A stretch of 64,000 nucleotides of DNA, from NCBI GenBank assembly GCA_947650365.1, contig OX393549.1, positions 27,991,209 to 28,055,208 of the forward strand. Direction: 5' to 3'. Positions 1-13,696 of this stretch are shown piece by piece. The notes under the pieces are model-generated. The model ran no database searches, was not told where the DNA came from, and was given only the letters and a program-made list of their open reading frames with translations. A program made the position numbers and the translations under genes. The DNA comes from Chamaelirium japonicum (taxonomy: Eukaryota; Streptophyta; Magnoliopsida; Liliales; Melanthiaceae). Every line of letters begins with the position of its first letter. The first letter of the stretch is position 1.

Positions 1-70
1 TCGATCCATTCAAATTCATTCGCACGATCCATTCTAATTCATTCGTATGATCCATTCTAATCCATTCGTA

Positions 71-93
71 CGATCCATTCTAATTCATTCGTA
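71..93 (+). repeat. Exemplar 23-bp consensus monomer
   Basis: One standard copy. It begins with CGATCC, has CTAATTC in the middle and ends in CGTA. The join with the next copy makes TCGTACGA, a perfect 8-bp palindrome present once per unit. The unit can be read as GATC, CATTC, TAATT, CATTC, GTAC, so it may have grown from a CATTC pentamer. It carries one GATC, one GTAC and two CpGs. Base content is 6 A, 9 T, 6 C and 2 G. Confidence 0.95.
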
Positions 94-181
94 CGATCCA
101 TTCTAATTCATTCGTATGATCCATTCTAATTCATTCGTACGATCCATTCTAATTCATTCATACAATCCATTCTAATTCATT

Positions 182-209
182 CGCACGAATGTATCCATTC
201 TAATTAATT
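182..209 (+). repeat. Exemplar 28-bp variant monomer
   Basis: This variant has five extra bases between CGA and TCC, giving CGCACGAATGTATCC in place of CGTACGATCC. With the preceding CATT it forms CATTCGCACGAATG, a 14-bp dyad with 6-bp arms and a two-base centre. On the other strand it reads GGATACATTCGTGCG. It recurs throughout both F and R blocks, about once every four to seven units. 28 mod 3 is 1 and 23 mod 3 is 2, so mixing the two changes reading phase. Confidence 0.95.
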
Positions 210-1166
210 CATACGATCCATTCTAATTCATTCGTATGATCCATTCTTATTCATTTGCACGATCCAGTCTAATGGATTCGCACGATCCATTCTAATTCAT
301 TCGCACGAATGTATCCATTCTAATTCATTCGTACGATCCATTCTAATTCATTAATATGATCCATTCTAATTCATTCGTACGATCCATTCTAATTCAAATG
401 CACAAAGGTATCGATTCTAATCCATTCGTAGGATTTATTCTAATCCATTCGTACGATCCATTCTAATTCATTCGTACGATCCATTCTAATTCATTCGCTC
501 GAATGTATCCATTCTAATCCATTCGTAGGATCTATTCTAATTCATTCGTCCGATCCATTCTAATTCATTCGTCCGATCCATTCTAATTCATTCGCACGAA
601 TGTATCCATTCTAATTCATTCGTACGATCCATTCTAATTCATTCGTACGATCCATTCTAATTCATTCGTAAGATCCATTCTAATTCATTTGTACGATCCA
701 TTCTAATTCATTCGCACGATCTATTCTAATTCATTCGCACGAATGTATCCATTCTAGTTCATTCGTACGATCCATTCTAATCATTCGTACGATCCATTCT
801 AATTCATTCGCACGATCCATTCTAATTCATTCGTACGATCAATTCTAATGCATTCGCACGAATGTATCCATTCTAATTCATTCATACGATCCATTCTAAT
901 TCATTCGTACGATCCATTCTAATTCACTCATACGATCCATTCTAATACATTCATACGATCCATTCTAATTCATTTGCACGAATATATCCATTCTAATTCA
1001 CTCGTACGATCCATTCTAATTCCTTCATACGATCTATTCTAATTCATTCATACGATCCATTCTAATTCATTCGTACGATCCATTCTAATTCCTTCGTATG
1101 ATCCATTCTAATTCATTCGTACGATCCATTCTAAGTCATTCTTACAATCTATTCTAATTCATTCGT

Positions 1167-2072
1167 ACGAATGGATACATTCGTGTGAATGAATTAGAAT
1201 GGATCGTACGAATGAGTAAGAATGGCTCGTACGAATGAACTAGAATGGATTGCACGAATGAATTAGAATGGATCGTACGAATGAATTAGAATGGATCGTG
1301 TGAAAGAATTAGAATGGATTGTATGAATGAATTAGAATAGATCGTACGAAGGAATTAGAATGGATCGTACGAAGGAATTAGAATGGATCGTACGAATGAA
1401 TTAGAATGGATCATACGAATGAATTAGAATAGATCGTACGAATGAATTAGAATGGATCGTACGAAGGAATTAGAATGGATCGTACGAATGAATTAGAATG
1501 GATATATTCGTGCAAATGAATTAGAATGGATCGTATGAATGTATTAGAATGGATCGTATGAGTGAATTAGAATGGATCGTACGAATGAATTAGAATGGAT
1601 CGTATGAATGAATTAGAATGGATCGTGCGAAAGAATTAGAATGCATTGTATGAATGAATTAGAATGGATAGTATGAATGAATTAGAATGGATCATGCGAA
1701 TGAATTCGAATGGATCGCATGATCCATTCGAATAGAATGGATCGTATGAATGAATTAGAATGGATCGGGCGAATGAATTAGAATGGATTGTAGGAATGAA
1801 TTAGAATGGATCGTATGAATGAATTAGAATGGATCGTATGAATGAATTAGAATGGATCGTGCGAATGAATTAGAATGGATAGTACGAATGAATTAGAATG
1901 GATCGTACGAATGAATTAGAATGGATCATACGAATGAATTAGAATGGATCATACGAATGAGTAAGAATGGATCGTACGAATGAAATAGAATGGATTGTAC
2001 GAATGAATTAGAATGGATACAATCATGCGAATGAATTAGAATGGATCGGACGATTGAATTAGAATGGATCGT
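1167..2072 (-). repeat. Satellite block 2 (R)
   Basis: It opens at J1. It carries the marker GATATATTCGTGCAAATG near 1500 and the 28-bp dyad 1705-1732. It closes at CGTACG 2070-2075 (J7). Its first 480 bp closely match the starts of blocks 4 and 6. Confidence 0.93.
1705..1732. repeat. 28-bp inverted repeat (one-unit flip)
   Basis: TTCGAATGGATC and GATCCATTCGAA form 12-bp perfect arms around GCAT. One half-unit is flipped inside an R block. The same element recurs at 11595-11622 and 54469-54496, and reversed at 29357-29384. Confidence 0.9.
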
Positions 2073-2772
2073 ACGATTCATTCTTATTCATTCGTACGAT
2101 CCATTCTAATACATTCGTACGATTCATGCTAATTCATTCGCACGATCCATTCTAATTCATTCGTACGATCCATTCTTATTCATTCATACGATCCATTCTA
2201 ATTCATTCGCACAATCCATTCTAATTCATTCGTACAATCCATTCTAATTCATTCGTATGATCCATTCTAACTCATTCGGTGGATCCATTCTAATTCATTC
2301 GTACGATCCATTCTAACTCATTCCCACGATCCATTCTAATTTATTCATACGATCCATTCTAATTCATTCGTACGATCTATTCTAATTCATTCGCACGAAT
2401 GTAACCATTCTAATTCATTCATACGATTCATTCTAATTCATTCGTATGAGCTATTCTAATTCATTCGTACGATACATTCTAATTCATTCGTACGATCCAT
2501 TGTAATTCATTCATACAATCCATTTAGATTCATTCGCACAAATGTATCCATTCAAATTCATTCGTACGATCCAGTCTAATTCATTCGTACGATCCATTCT
2601 AATTCCTTCGTACGATCCATTCTAATTCATTCGTACGATCTATTCTAATTCATTCGTACAATCAATTCTAATTCATTCGTATGATCCATTCTAATTCCTT
2701 CGTACGATCCATTCTAATTCATTCGTATGATCCATTCTAATTCATTCGTACAATCTATTCTAATTCATTCGT
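2073..2772 (+). repeat. Satellite block 3 (F)
   Basis: It runs from J7 to J1 (2766-2779). It holds the rare variants GGTGGATCC (about 2278), CCCACG (2323) and GAGCTATTC (2448), which recur in the same order near 31.0-31.2 kb. Confidence 0.93.
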
Positions 2773-3769
2773 ACGAATGGATACATTCGTGTGAATGAAT
2801 TAGAATGGATCGTACGAATGAGTAAGTAAGTATGGATCGTACGAATGAAATAGAATGGATTGCACAAATGAATTAGAATGGATCGTACGAATGAATTAGA
2901 ATAGATCGTGTGAAAGAATTAGAATGGATTGTATGAATGAATTAGAATGGATCGTACGAATGAATTAGAATGGATCGTACGAAGGAATTAGAATGGATCG
3001 TACGAATGAATTAGAATGGATCGTACGAATGAATTAGAATAGATCGTACGAATGAATTAGAATGGATCGTACGAATGAATTAGAATGGATCGTACGAAGG
3101 AATTAGAATGGATCGTACGAATGAATTAGAATGGATATATTCGTGCAAATGAATTAGAATGGATCGTATGAATGTATTAGAATGGATCGTATGAGTGAAT
3201 TAGAATGGATCGTACGAATGAATTAGAATGGATCGTATGAATGATTTAGAATGGATACATTCGTGTGAATGAATTAGAATGGATCGTATGAATGAATTAG
3301 AATAGATTTTGTGAATGAATTAGAACTGATCGTACGAATGAATTAGAATAGATACATTCGTGCGAATGAATTAGAATGGATTGTATGAATGAATTAGAAT
3401 GGATCGTACGAATGAACTAGAATGGATACATTCGTGCGAATGAATTAGAGTGGATCATACGAATGAATTAGAATGGATCGTACGAATGAATTAGAATGGA
3501 TCGTACGAATGAATTAGAATGGATCGTACGAATAAATTAGAATGGATACATTCATCCGAATGAATTAGAATGGATCATACGAATAAGTAAGAATGGATCG
3601 TACGAATGAAATAGAATAGATTGTACGAATGAATTAGAATGGATCCTACGAATGAATTAGAATTAATCGTGTGAAAGAATTAGAATGGATTGTATGAATG
3701 AATTAGAATGGATCGTATGAATGAATTAGAATGGATCGTACGAACGAATTCGAATGGATCGTGCGAATT
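2773..3769 (-). repeat. Satellite block 4 (R)
   Basis: The left end repeats that of block 2. A local AGTAAGTAAGTATGG stutter lies at about 2820. The GATATATTC marker is near 3126 and the GATTTTGTGAATG marker near 3306. It closes at GAATTAATTC 3765-3774, a J4 variant. Confidence 0.92.
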
Positions 3770-5848
3770 AATTCTAATTCATTCATACAATCCATTCTAA
3801 TTCTTTCACACGATCCATTCTAATTCATTCGTACGTTCCATTCTAATTCATTAGCACGATCCATGCTAATTCATTTGTTCGATCAATTCTAATTCATTAG
3901 CACGATCCATTCTAATTCATTCGTACGATCCATTCTAATTCATTCGCACGATCCATTCTAATTCATTCATAGGATCCATTCTAATTCATTCATACAATCC
4001 ATTCTAATTCATTCGCACGAATGTATCCATTCTAATTCATTCGTACGATCAGTTCTAATTCATTCACAAAATCTATTCTAATTCATTCATACGATCCATT
4101 CTAATTCATTCACACGAATGTATCCATTCTAATTCATTCGTACGATCCATTCTAATTCATTCGTACGATCCATTCTAATTCACTCATACGATCCATTCTA
4201 ATACATTCATACGATCCATTCTAATTCATTTGCACGAATATATCCATTCTAATTCATTCGTACGATCCATTCTAATTCCTTCGTACGATCCATTCTAATT
4301 CATTCGTACGATCTATTCTATTTCATTCGTACGATCCATTCTTACTCATTCGTACGATCCATTCTAATTCATTTATTCGATCCATTCTAATTCATTCGCA
4401 CGAATATATCCATTCTAATTCATTCGTTCGATCAATTCTAATTCATTAGCACGATCCATTCTAATTCATTCGTACGATCCATTCTAATTCATTCGCACGA
4501 TCCATTCTAATTCATTCATAGGATCCATTCTAATTCATTCATACGATCTATTCTAATTCTTTCGCACGAATGTATCCATTCTAATTCATTTGCACGAATG
4601 TATCCATTCTAATTCATTCGTACGATCCATTCTAATTCATTCATACGATCCATTCTAATTCATTCATACGATCTATTCTAATTCATTCATACAATCCATT
4701 CTAATTCTTTCACACGATCCATTCTAATTCATTCGTTCGATCAATTCTAATTCATTAGCACGATCCATTCTAATTCATTCGTACGATGCATTCTAATTCA
4801 TTTGTACGATTCAATTCTAATTCATTCGTACGATCCATTCTAATTCATTCGTATGATCCATTCAAATTAATTCGTATGATCCATTCTAATTCATTCGTAC
4901 GATCCATTTTAATTCATTCATACAATCCATTCTAATTCATTCGCACGATCCATTCTAATTCATTCGTAGGATCCAGTCTAATTCATTCGTACAATCTATT
5001 CTATTTCATTCGTACGATCCATTCTTACTTTTTCGTATGATCCATTCTAATTTATTCGGACGATTGTATCCATTCTAATTTATTCATACGATCCATTCTA
5101 ATTCATTCGTACGATCCATTCTAATTCATTCGTACGATCCATTCTAATTCATTCGTCCGATCCATTCTAATTCATTCGCACGAATGTATCCATTCTAATA
5201 CATTCGTACGATCCATTCTAATTCATTCGTCCGATCCATTCTAATTCATTCGCACGAATGTATCCATTCTAATTCATTCGTACGATCCATTCTAATTCAT
5301 TCGTACGATCCATTCTAATTCATTCGTAAGATCCATTCTAATTCATTCGTACGATCCATTCTAATTCATTCGTAAGATCCATTCTAATTCATTCGCACGA
5401 ATGTATCCATTCTAGTTCATTCGTACGATCCATTCTAATTCATTCGTACGATCCATTCTAATTCATTCGCACGATCCATTCTAATTCATTCGTACGATCA
5501 ATTCTAATTCATTCGCACGAATGTATCCATTCTAATTCATTCATACGATCCATTCTTATTCATTCGTACGATCCATTCTAATTCACTCATACGATCCATT
5601 CTAATACATTTATACGATCCATTCTAATTCATTTGCACAAATATATCCATTCTAATTCATTCGTACGATCCATTCTAATTCCTTCATACGATCCATTCTA
5701 ATTCATTCGTACGATCTATTCTAATTTATTCGTACGATCCATTCTAATTCATTCGTACGAACCATTCTAATTCCTTCGTACAATCCATTCTAATTCATTC
5801 GTACGATCCATTCTAATTCATTCGTACAATCTATTCTAATTCATTCGT
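3770..5848 (+). repeat. Satellite block 5 (F)
   Basis: A 2.1 kb F block. The variant GTTCGATCAATTC followed by TTAGCACGATCC occurs three times (near 3876, 4426 and 4735). A 179-bp module lies at 5326-5504. It ends at J1, 5842-5855. Confidence 0.93.
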
Positions 5849-8113
5849 ACGAATGGATACATTCGTGTGAATGAATTAGAATGGATCGTACGAATGAGTA
5901 AGAATGGATCGTACGAATGAAATAGAATGGATTGCACGAATGAATTAGAATGGATCGTACGAATGAATTAGAATGGATCGTGTGAAAGAATTAGAATGGA
6001 TTGTATGAATGAATTAAAATGGATCGTACGAAGGAATTAGAATGGATCGTACGAAGGAATTAGAATGGATCGTACGAATGAATTAGAATGGATCGTACGA
6101 ATGAATTAGAATAGATCGTACGAATGAATTAGAATGGATCGTACGAAGGAATTAGAATGGATCGTACGAATGAATTAGAATGGATATATTCGTGCAAATG
6201 AATTAGAATGGATCGTATGAATGTATTAGAATGGATCGTATGAGTGAATTAGAATGGATCGTACGAATGAATTAGAATGGATCGTATGAATGAATTAGAA
6301 TGGATACATTCGTGTGAATGAATTAGAATGGATCGTATGAATGAATTAGAATAGATTTTGTGAATGAATAAGAACTGATCGTACGAATGAATTAGAATGG
6401 ATACATTCGTGCGAATGAATTAGAATGGATTGTATGAATGAATTAGAATGGATCGTACGAATGAACTAGAATGGATACATTCGTGCGAATGAATTAGAAT
6501 GGATCGTACGAATGAATTAGAATGGATCTTACGAATGAATTAGAATGGATCGTATGAATTAATTAGAATGGATACATTCGTGCGAATGAATTAGAATGGA
6601 TCGTACGAATGAATTATAATGGATCTTACGAATGAATTAGAATGGATCGTACGAATGAATTAGAATGGATCGTACGAATGAATTAGAATGGATATATTCG
6701 TGCGAATGAATTAGAATGGATCGGACGAATGAATTAGAATGGATCGTACGAATGAATTAGAATGGATCAAATGAATGAATTAGAATCGTTACATTCATGC
6801 GAATGTTTTAGAATGGATCGTACGAATGGATTAGAATGGATCGTACGAATGGATTAGAATGGATACATTCGAGCGAATGAATTAGAATGGATCGTACGAA
6901 TGAATTAGAATGGATCGTACGAATGGATTAGAATGGATCCTACGAATGGATTAGAATGGATACCTTTGCGCATATGAATTAGAATGGATCGTACGAATGA
7001 ATTAGAATGGATCATATTAATGAATTAGAATGGATCGTACGAATGAATTAGAATGGATACATTTCTGCGAATGAATTAGAATGGATCGTGCGAATCAATT
7101 AGATTGGATCGTGCGAATGAATAAGAATAGATCATACGAATGAATTAGAATGGATCGTACGAATTAATTAGAATGGATACATTCGTGCGAATGAATTAGA
7201 ATGGATTGTATGAATGAATTAGAATGGATCGTACGAATGAATTAGAATGGATCATACGAATTAATTAGAATGGATCATACGAATGAATTAGAATGGATCA
7301 TACGAATGAATTAGAATGGATCGTATGAATGAATTAGAATAGATACATTCGTGCGAATGAATTAGAATGGATTGTGCGAATGAATAAGAACAGATCGTGC
7401 GAATGAATTAGAATGGATCGTACGAATGAATTAGAATGGATCGTGCGAATGAATTAGAATGGATCGTACGAATGAATTTGAATGGATACATTTGTGCGAA
7501 TGAATTAGAATGGATCGTACGAATGAATTAGAATGGATCGTATGAATGAATTAGAATGGATCGTACGATTGAATTAGAATGGATCGTGCGAATGAATTAG
7601 AATGGATCGTACGAATGAATTAGAATGGATCGAACGAATGAACTAGAATGGATACATTCGTGCGAATGAATTAGAATAGATCGTACGAATGAATTAGAAT
7701 GGATCGTACGAATGAATTAGAATGGATCTTACGAATGAATTAGAATGGATCGTACGAATGAATTAGAATGGATCGTACGAATGAATTAGAATGGATACAT
7801 TCGTGCGAATGAATTAGAATGGATCGGACGAATGAATTAGAATGGATCGTACGAATGAATTAGAATGGATCGTACGAATGAATTAGAATGGATACATTCG
7901 TCCGAATGAATTAGAATGGATCATACGAATGAGTAAGAATGGATCGTACGAATAAAATAGAATAGATTGTACGAATGAATTTGAATGGATCCAACGAATG
8001 AATTAGAATGGATCGTGTGAAAGAATTAGAATGGATTGTATGAATGAATTAGAATGGATCGTATGAATGAATTAGAATGGATCGTGCGAATGAATTCGAA
8101 TGGATTGTACGAA
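5849..8113 (-). repeat. Satellite block 6 (R)
   Basis: A 2.3 kb R block starting like blocks 2 and 4. It holds the GATTTTGTGAATG marker near 6354, the ACCTTTGCGCATATG marker near 6962 and a CAATTAGATTGG marker near 7095. These link it to the 44-55 kb domain. It closes at GAATTC 8111-8116 (J4). Confidence 0.93.
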
Positions 8114-9910
8114 TTCATTCTAATTCATTCATACAATCCATTCTAATTCTTTCACACGATCCATTCTAATTCATTCGTATGTTCCATTCTAATTCATTAG
8201 CACGATCCATGCTAATCATTCGTTCGATCAATTCTAATTCATTAGCACGATCCATTCTAATTCATTCGTAAGATCCATTCTAATTCATTCGCACGATCTA
8301 TTCTAATTCATTCATAGGATCCATTCTAATTTATTCATACGATCTATTCTAATTCTTTAACACGAATGTATCCATTCTAATTCATTCGCACGAATGTATC
8401 CATTCTAATTCATTCGTACGATCCATTATAATTCATTCGTACGATCCATTCTAATTCATTCGTACGATCCATTCTAATTCATTCATACGATCTATTCTAA
8501 TTCATTCATACAATCCATTCTAATTCTTTCACACGATCCATTCTAATTCATTCGTACGATCCATTCTAATTCATTCGCACAATACATTCTATTTCATTCG
8601 TACGATCCATTCTTACTCATTGGTACGATCCATTCTAATTCATTCGCACGAATGTATCCATTCTAACTCATTCGTACGAATCCATTCTAATTCATTCGTA
8701 CAATCCATACTATTTCATTCGTATGATCCATTCTTACTCATTCGTATGATCCATTCTAATTCATTCACACGAATGTATCCATTCTAAATCATTCGTACGA
8801 TCCATTCTAATTCATTCGTACGATCCATTCTATATGATTCATAAAATCCATTCTATTTCATTAGTACGATCAATTCTAATTCATTAGCACAATCCATTCT
8901 AATTCATTCGTACGATCCATTCAAATTCATTCGCACGATCCATTCTAATTCATTCGTACAATCCATTCTATTTCATTCGTACGATCCATTCTTACTCATA
9001 CGTATGATCCATTCTAATTCATTCGCACGAATGTATCCATTCTAATCCATTCGTACGATCCATTCTAATCCATTCGTACAATCCATTCTAATTCATTCGC
9101 ATGAATGTAACCATTCTAATTCATTCATTTGATCCATTCTAATTCATTCGTACGATCCATTCTAATTCATTCATCCGATCCATTCTAATTCATTCGCACG
9201 AATGTATCCATTCTAAACCATTCATACGATCCATTCTAATTTATTCGTACGATCCATTCTAATTCATTCATAAGATCCATTCTAATTCATTCGTACGATC
9301 CATTCTAATTCATTCGTACGATCCATTCTAATTCATTCGCAAGAATGTATCCATTCTAGTTCATTCGTACGATCCATTCTAATTCATTCGTACGATCCAT
9401 TCTATTTCATTCGCACGATCCATTCTAATTCATTTGTACGATCCATTCTAATTCATTCGCACGAATGTATCCATTCTAATTCATTCGTACATATGATCCA
9501 TTCTAATTCATTCGCACGAATGTATCCATTCTAATTCATTTGTATAATCCATTCTATTTCATTCGTACGATCCATTCTTACTCATTCGTATGATCCATTC
9601 TAATTCATTCGCACGAATGTATCCATTCTAATTCATTCGTACGATACATTCTAATTCATTCGCACGATCCATTCTAATTCATTCGTAAGATCCATTCTAA
9701 TTCATTCATACGATCCATTCTAATTCATTCGTACGATCCATTCTAATTCATTCGCACGAATGTATCCATTCTAGTTCATTCATACGATCCATTCTAATTC
9801 ATTCGTACGATCCATTCTAATTCATTCGCACGATCCATTCTAATTCATTCGTACGATCAATTCTAATTCATTCGCACGAATGTATCCATTCTAATTCATT
9901 CGTACGATCC
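8114..9910 (+). repeat. Satellite block 7 (F)
   Basis: It runs from J4 to the abrupt join GATCC|TGAATTAG at 9910/9911 (J3). A 179-bp module lies at 9685-9863, with a diverged relative just before it (about 9270-9440). An irregular CGTACATATG spacer is at about 9488. Confidence 0.93.
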
Positions 9911-10582
9911 TGAATTAGAATGGATCGTACGAATGAATTAGAATGGATCGTACGAATGAACTAGAATGGATACATTCGTGCGAATGAATTAGAATGGATC
10001 GTATGAATGAATTAGAATGGATCGTACGAATGAATTAGAATGGATCATACGAATGAATTAGAATGGATCATACGAATGAGTAAGAATGGATCGTACGAAT
10101 GAAAGAGAATGGATTGTACGAATGAATTAGAATGGATCGTACGAATGAATTAGAATGGATCAAGTGAAAGAATTAGAATGGATTGTATGAATGAATTAGA
10201 ATGGATCATATGAATGAATTAGAATGGATCGTGCGAATGAATTCGAAAGGATCGTACGAATGAATTAGAATGGATCATACGAATGAATTAGAATGGATAC
10301 ATTCGTGCGAATGAATTAGAATGGATACATTCGTGCGAAAGAATTAGAATAGATCGTATGAATGAATTAGAATGGATCCTATGAATGAATTAGAATGGAT
10401 CGTGCGAATGAATTAGAATGGATCGTACGAATGAATTAGAATCGATCGTGCTAATGAATTAGAATTGACGAACGAATGAATTAGCATGGATCGTGCTAAT
10501 AAATTAGAATGGAACGTACGAATGAATTAGAATGGATCGTGTGAAAGAATTAGAATGGATTGTATGAATGAATTAGAATGAA
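9911..10582 (-). repeat. Satellite block 8 (R)
   Basis: It runs from J3 to J4 (GAATTC 10580-10585). It carries the GTGCTAATG and GAATTAGCATGG variants near 10450-10500. Confidence 0.93.
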
Positions 10583-11235
10583 TTCGTACGATCCATTCGA
10601 ATTCATTCGCACGATCCATTCTAATTCATTCATACCATCCATTCTAATTCATTCATACAATCCATTCTAATTCTTTCACACAATCCATTCTAATTCATTC
10701 GTAGGAACCATTCTAATTCATTCGTACAATCTATTGTATTTCATTCGTACGATCCATTCTTACTCATTCGTATGATCCATTCTAATTCATTCGGACGAAT
10801 GTATCCATTCTAATTTATTCGTACGATCCATTCTAATTCATTCGTACGATCCATTCTAATTCATTCGTACGATCCATTCTTACTCATTCGTATGATCTAT
10901 TCTAATTCATTCGTACGATCCATTCTAATTCATTCGTACGATCCATTCTAATTCATTCGCACAATCTATTCTAATTCATTCGTTCGTCAATTCTAATTCA
11001 TTAGCACGATCCATTCTAATTCATTCGTACGATCCATTCTAATTCATTCGCACGCTCCATTTTAATTCAATCATAGGATCCATTCTAATTCATTCATACG
11101 ATCTATTCTAATTCTTTCGCACGAATGTATCCATTCTAATTCATTCGCACGAATGTATCCATTCTAATTCATTCGTACGATCCATTCTAATTCATTCGTA
11201 CGATCCATTCGAATTCATTCGCACGATCCATTCGT
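10583..11235 (+). repeat. Satellite block 9 (F)
   Basis: It runs from J4 to an unclassified turn on CATTCGTGCGAATG (11229-11242), which is the same dyad found inside 28-bp units. Confidence 0.92.
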
Positions 11236-11939
11236 GCGAATGAATTAGAATGGATTGTATGAATGAATTAGAATGGATATATTCGTGCGAATGAATTAGA
11301 ATGGATCATATGAATGAGTAAAAATGGATCGTACGAATGAAATAGAATGGATTGTACGAATGAATTAGAATGGATCGTACAAATGAATTAGAATGGATCG
11401 TACGAATGAATTAGAATGGATCATACGAATGAGTAAGAATGGATCATACAAATGAAATAGAATGGACTGTACGAATGAATTAGAATGGATCGTACGAATG
11501 AATTAGAATGGATCGTGTGAAAAAATTAGAATGCATTGTATGAATGAATTAGAATGGATCGTATGAATGAATTAGAATGGATCGTGCGAATGAATTCGAA
11601 TGGATCGCATGATCCATTCGAATAGAATGGATCATATGAATAAATTAGAATGGATCGGGCGAATGAATTAGAATGGATTGTAGGAATGAATTAGAATGGA
11701 TCGTATGAATGAATTAGAATGGATCGTATGAATGAATTAGAATGGATCGTGCGAATGAATTAGAATGGATCATACGAATGAATTAGAATGGATCGTACGA
11801 ATGAATTAGAATGGATCATACGAATGAGTAAGAATGGATCGTACGAATGAAATAGAATGGATTGTACGAATGAATTACAATGGATACATTCATGCGAATG
11901 AATTAGAATGGATCGGACGATTGAATTAGAATGGATCGT
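11236..11939 (-). repeat. Satellite block 10 (R)
   Basis: It contains the 28-bp dyad 11595-11622. From there to J7 (CGTACG 11937-11942) it copies 1705-2072, one 23-bp unit shorter. Confidence 0.93.
11595..11622. repeat. 28-bp inverted repeat, second copy
   Basis: Perfect 12-bp arms around GCAT, identical to 1705-1732, and followed by the same GGGCGAATG and GTAGGAATG variants. Confidence 0.9.
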
Positions 11940-13529
11940 ACGATTCATTCTAATTCATTCGTACGATCCATTCTAATACATTCGTACGATTCATGCTAAT
12001 TCATTCGCACGATCCATTCTAATTCATTCGTATGAATGTATCCATTCTAATTCATTCGTACGATCCATTCTAATTCATTAATATGATCCATTCTAATTAA
12101 TTCGTACGATCGATTCTAATTCATTCACACTATCTATTCTAATTCATTCGTACGATCTATTCTAATTCATTCGTATGATCCATTCTAATTTATTCGTTCA
12201 AATATATCCATTCTAATTCATTCGTACGATCCATTCTAATTCATTCGCACGATCCATTTTAATTCATTCGCACGAATGTATCCATTCTAATTCATTTGCA
12301 CGATCCATTCTAATTCATTCCTATGATCTATTCTAATTCATTCGTACGATCCATTCTAATTTTTTCGCTCGAATGTATCCATTCTAAGTCATTGGTACGA
12401 TCCATTTTAATTCGTTCATCTGATCCATTCTAATTCGTTCGTACGATCCATTCTAATTCGTTCGTACAATCCATTCTAATTCATTCGTATGATCCATTCT
12501 AATTCATTCCTACGATCTATTCTAATTCATTCGCTCGAATATATCCATTCTAATTCATTCGTTCGATCCATTCTAATTCATTCGCACGATCCATTCTAAT
12601 TCATTCGTATGATCCATTCTAATCCATTCGTAAGATCCATTCTAATTCATTCGTACGATCCATTCTAATTCATTCGTATGATCCATTCTAATTCATTCGT
12701 ACGATCCATTCTAATTCATTCATACAATCCATTCTAATTCATTCGCACGAATGTATCCATTCTAATTAATTCGTACGATCCATTCTAATTCATTCGTATG
12801 ATCTATTCTTATTCATTCGCACAATCTAGTCTAATTGATTCACACGATCCATTCTAATTCATTCGCACGAATGTATCCATTCTAGTTCATTCGTACGATC
12901 CATTCTAATTCATTAATATAATCCATTCTAATTCATTCGTACTATCCATTCTAATTCATATGCACAAAGGTATCCATTCTAATCCATTTGTAGGATCCAT
13001 TCTAATCCATTCGTACGATCCATTCTAATTCATTCGTACGATCCATTCTAATTCATTCGCTCGAATGTATCCATTCTAATCCATTCGTACGATCCATTCT
13101 AATCCATCCGTACGATCCATTCTAATTCATTCGCATGAATGTAACCATTCTAATTCATTCATCTGATCCATTCAAATTCAATCGTACGATCCATTCTAAT
13201 TCATTCATCCGATCCATTCTAATACATTCGCACGAATGTATCCATTCTAATTCATTCGTACGATCCATTCTAATTCATTCGTACGATCCATTCTAATTCA
13301 TTCGTAAGATCCATTCTAATTCATTCATACGATCCATTCTAATTCATTCATACGATCCATTCTAATTCATTCGCACAAATGTATCCATTCTAGTTTATTC
13401 GTACGATCCATTCTAATTCATTCGTACGATCCATTCTAATTCATTCGCACGATCCATTCTAATTCATTCGTACGATCAATTCTAATTCATTCGCATGAAT
13501 ATATCCATTCTAATTCATTCGTACGATCC
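11940..13529 (+). repeat. Satellite block 11 (F)
   Basis: It starts at J7 and ends at the J3 join (13529/13530). A 179-bp module lies at 13304-13482, just upstream of J3, as in block 7. A local run with CGTTCG at unit starts lies near 12400-12470. Confidence 0.93.
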
Positions 13530-13696
13530 TGAATTAGAATGGATCGTACGAATGAATTAGAATGGATACCTTTGTGCATATGAATTAGAATGGATCGTAC
13601 GAATGAATTAGAATGGATCATATTAATGAATTAGAATGGATCGTACGAATGAATTAGAATGGATACATTCGTGCGAATGAATTAGAATGGATCGTG
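13530..13696 (-). repeat. Satellite block 12 (R, short)
   Basis: About seven units between J3 and J5 (GTGCAC 13694-13699). It carries the ACCTTTGTGCATATG and GATCATATTAATG markers also seen at 36.5, 44.2, 44.9 and 59.6 kb. Confidence 0.92.

Larger units (their letters stand above)
1..1166 (+). repeat. Satellite block 1 (F)
   Basis: The window opens inside this block. It holds one copy of the GTAAGATCC...GATCAATTC module (668-845). Many 28-bp units are present. It ends at palindrome CATTCGTACGAATG, 1160-1173 (class J1). Confidence 0.93.

Noticed and set aside
11760-11948. Open frame of 62 codons on the minus strand
   Set aside because: The protein is only the repeat translated (IHSNSFVRS-like cycles). 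It stays open because 28-bp units shift the phase past the TAA of the 23-bp unit (23+28 is 51, a multiple of 3). There is no start context or known domain.
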